A DNA stretch of 64,000 nt from Exilispira sp964581895 (GTDB taxonomy: Bacteria > Spirochaetota > JAAYUW01): NCBI GenBank assembly GCA_964581895.1, contig CAZOPR010000005.1:99083-163082 (forward strand), in the 5' to 3' direction. A program made the position numbers and the translations under genes. Shown here in pieces: positions 63,902 through 64,000 of this stretch. Every line of letters starts with the position of its first letter. Within the stretch, counting starts at the first letter, position 1. The notes under the pieces were generated by a model. It made no database searches, was not told where the DNA came from, and saw only the letters and a program-made list of their open reading frames with translations.

Positions 63902-64000
63902 TAATTCTGCTCCTTACTTTTTAACTATTTTTCTTTTACTTTTTCTTTATTCTTTTGTTTTAATTTTATTTTTTAACTTTTTATTTTATTAGTTTTATTT

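Overview
The window is AT-rich (clearly below one third G+C), with short spacers, many signal-peptide or lipobox proteins and long genes. I see no rRNA, tRNA, CRISPR array or recognisable insertion sequence. The gene set points to a motile, fermentative diderm, most likely a spirochaete. The evidence is two 7TMR-DISM receptors with chemoreceptor-like tails, a methyl-accepting chemotaxis protein, FliK-like and FlhB-like flagellar genes directly downstream of the rpsP-KH-rimM-trmD-rplS operon, a bactofilin, many lipoproteins, two beta-rich exported proteins that look like outer-membrane barrels, and catabolic enzymes typical of anaerobes. The lineage is an inference, not a demonstration.

Layout. 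0-6 kb: a GH114/TM1410-type secreted barrel protein whose halves are in inverted order, a lone lysine-fermentation dehydrogenase (kdd), a hybrid histidine kinase, and an orphan metal/cofactor-binding receptor. 6-13 kb: ftsK, lipoproteins, nitroreductase, a two-FN3 lipoprotein and ferritin. 12.3-26 kb: a purine/amide catabolic block on the minus strand (ssnA-type deaminase, three-subunit molybdenum hydroxylase, cyclic amidohydrolase, and a YgfK-type flavo-iron-sulfur protein), split by plus-strand genes for a YihY-type membrane protein and a clostripain-like protease. 26-31 kb: aldolase, TPR lipoprotein, PadR regulator, peptide-binding lipoprotein, radical SAM protein, chemoreceptor. 31.6-40.5 kb: mostly housekeeping genes on the plus strand (glnA, ybaK, MFS, acpS, DUF2225, truA, bactofilin, K+ channel plus cyclic-nucleotide sensor). 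40.5-51.9 kb: minus strand, glycosyltransferase, mfd, HD-GYP, flagellar genes and the ribosomal/tRNA-modification operon. 52-57.6 kb: paired 7TMR-DISM receptors, a STAS protein and small envelope proteins.

The most unusual stretch is 57.9-62.6 kb on the minus strand. Three paralogous exported peptides share a Sec signal peptide and an acidic leader ending in a LSEEELxxIxGN motif, then diverge. Each is followed by a perfect inverted repeat and then by a different partner gene: a small membrane protein, a degenerate gluzincin-like protein, and an intact HExxH metallopeptidase. Only one peptide gene is intact; one has a single-base deletion and one has a damaged start plus an in-frame TGA. I read this as a family of precursor-hairpin-partner cassettes, possibly a secreted peptide system undergoing turnover. 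No function is shown by the sequence.

The second notable item is the first gene, in which the second half of the TM1410/GH114 barrel precedes the first half behind a signal sequence, as in a circular permutation. A third theme is that many spacers carry their own unrelated short tandem array (units of 11 to 55 bp), including a 40-bp array inside the ribosomal-protein operon.
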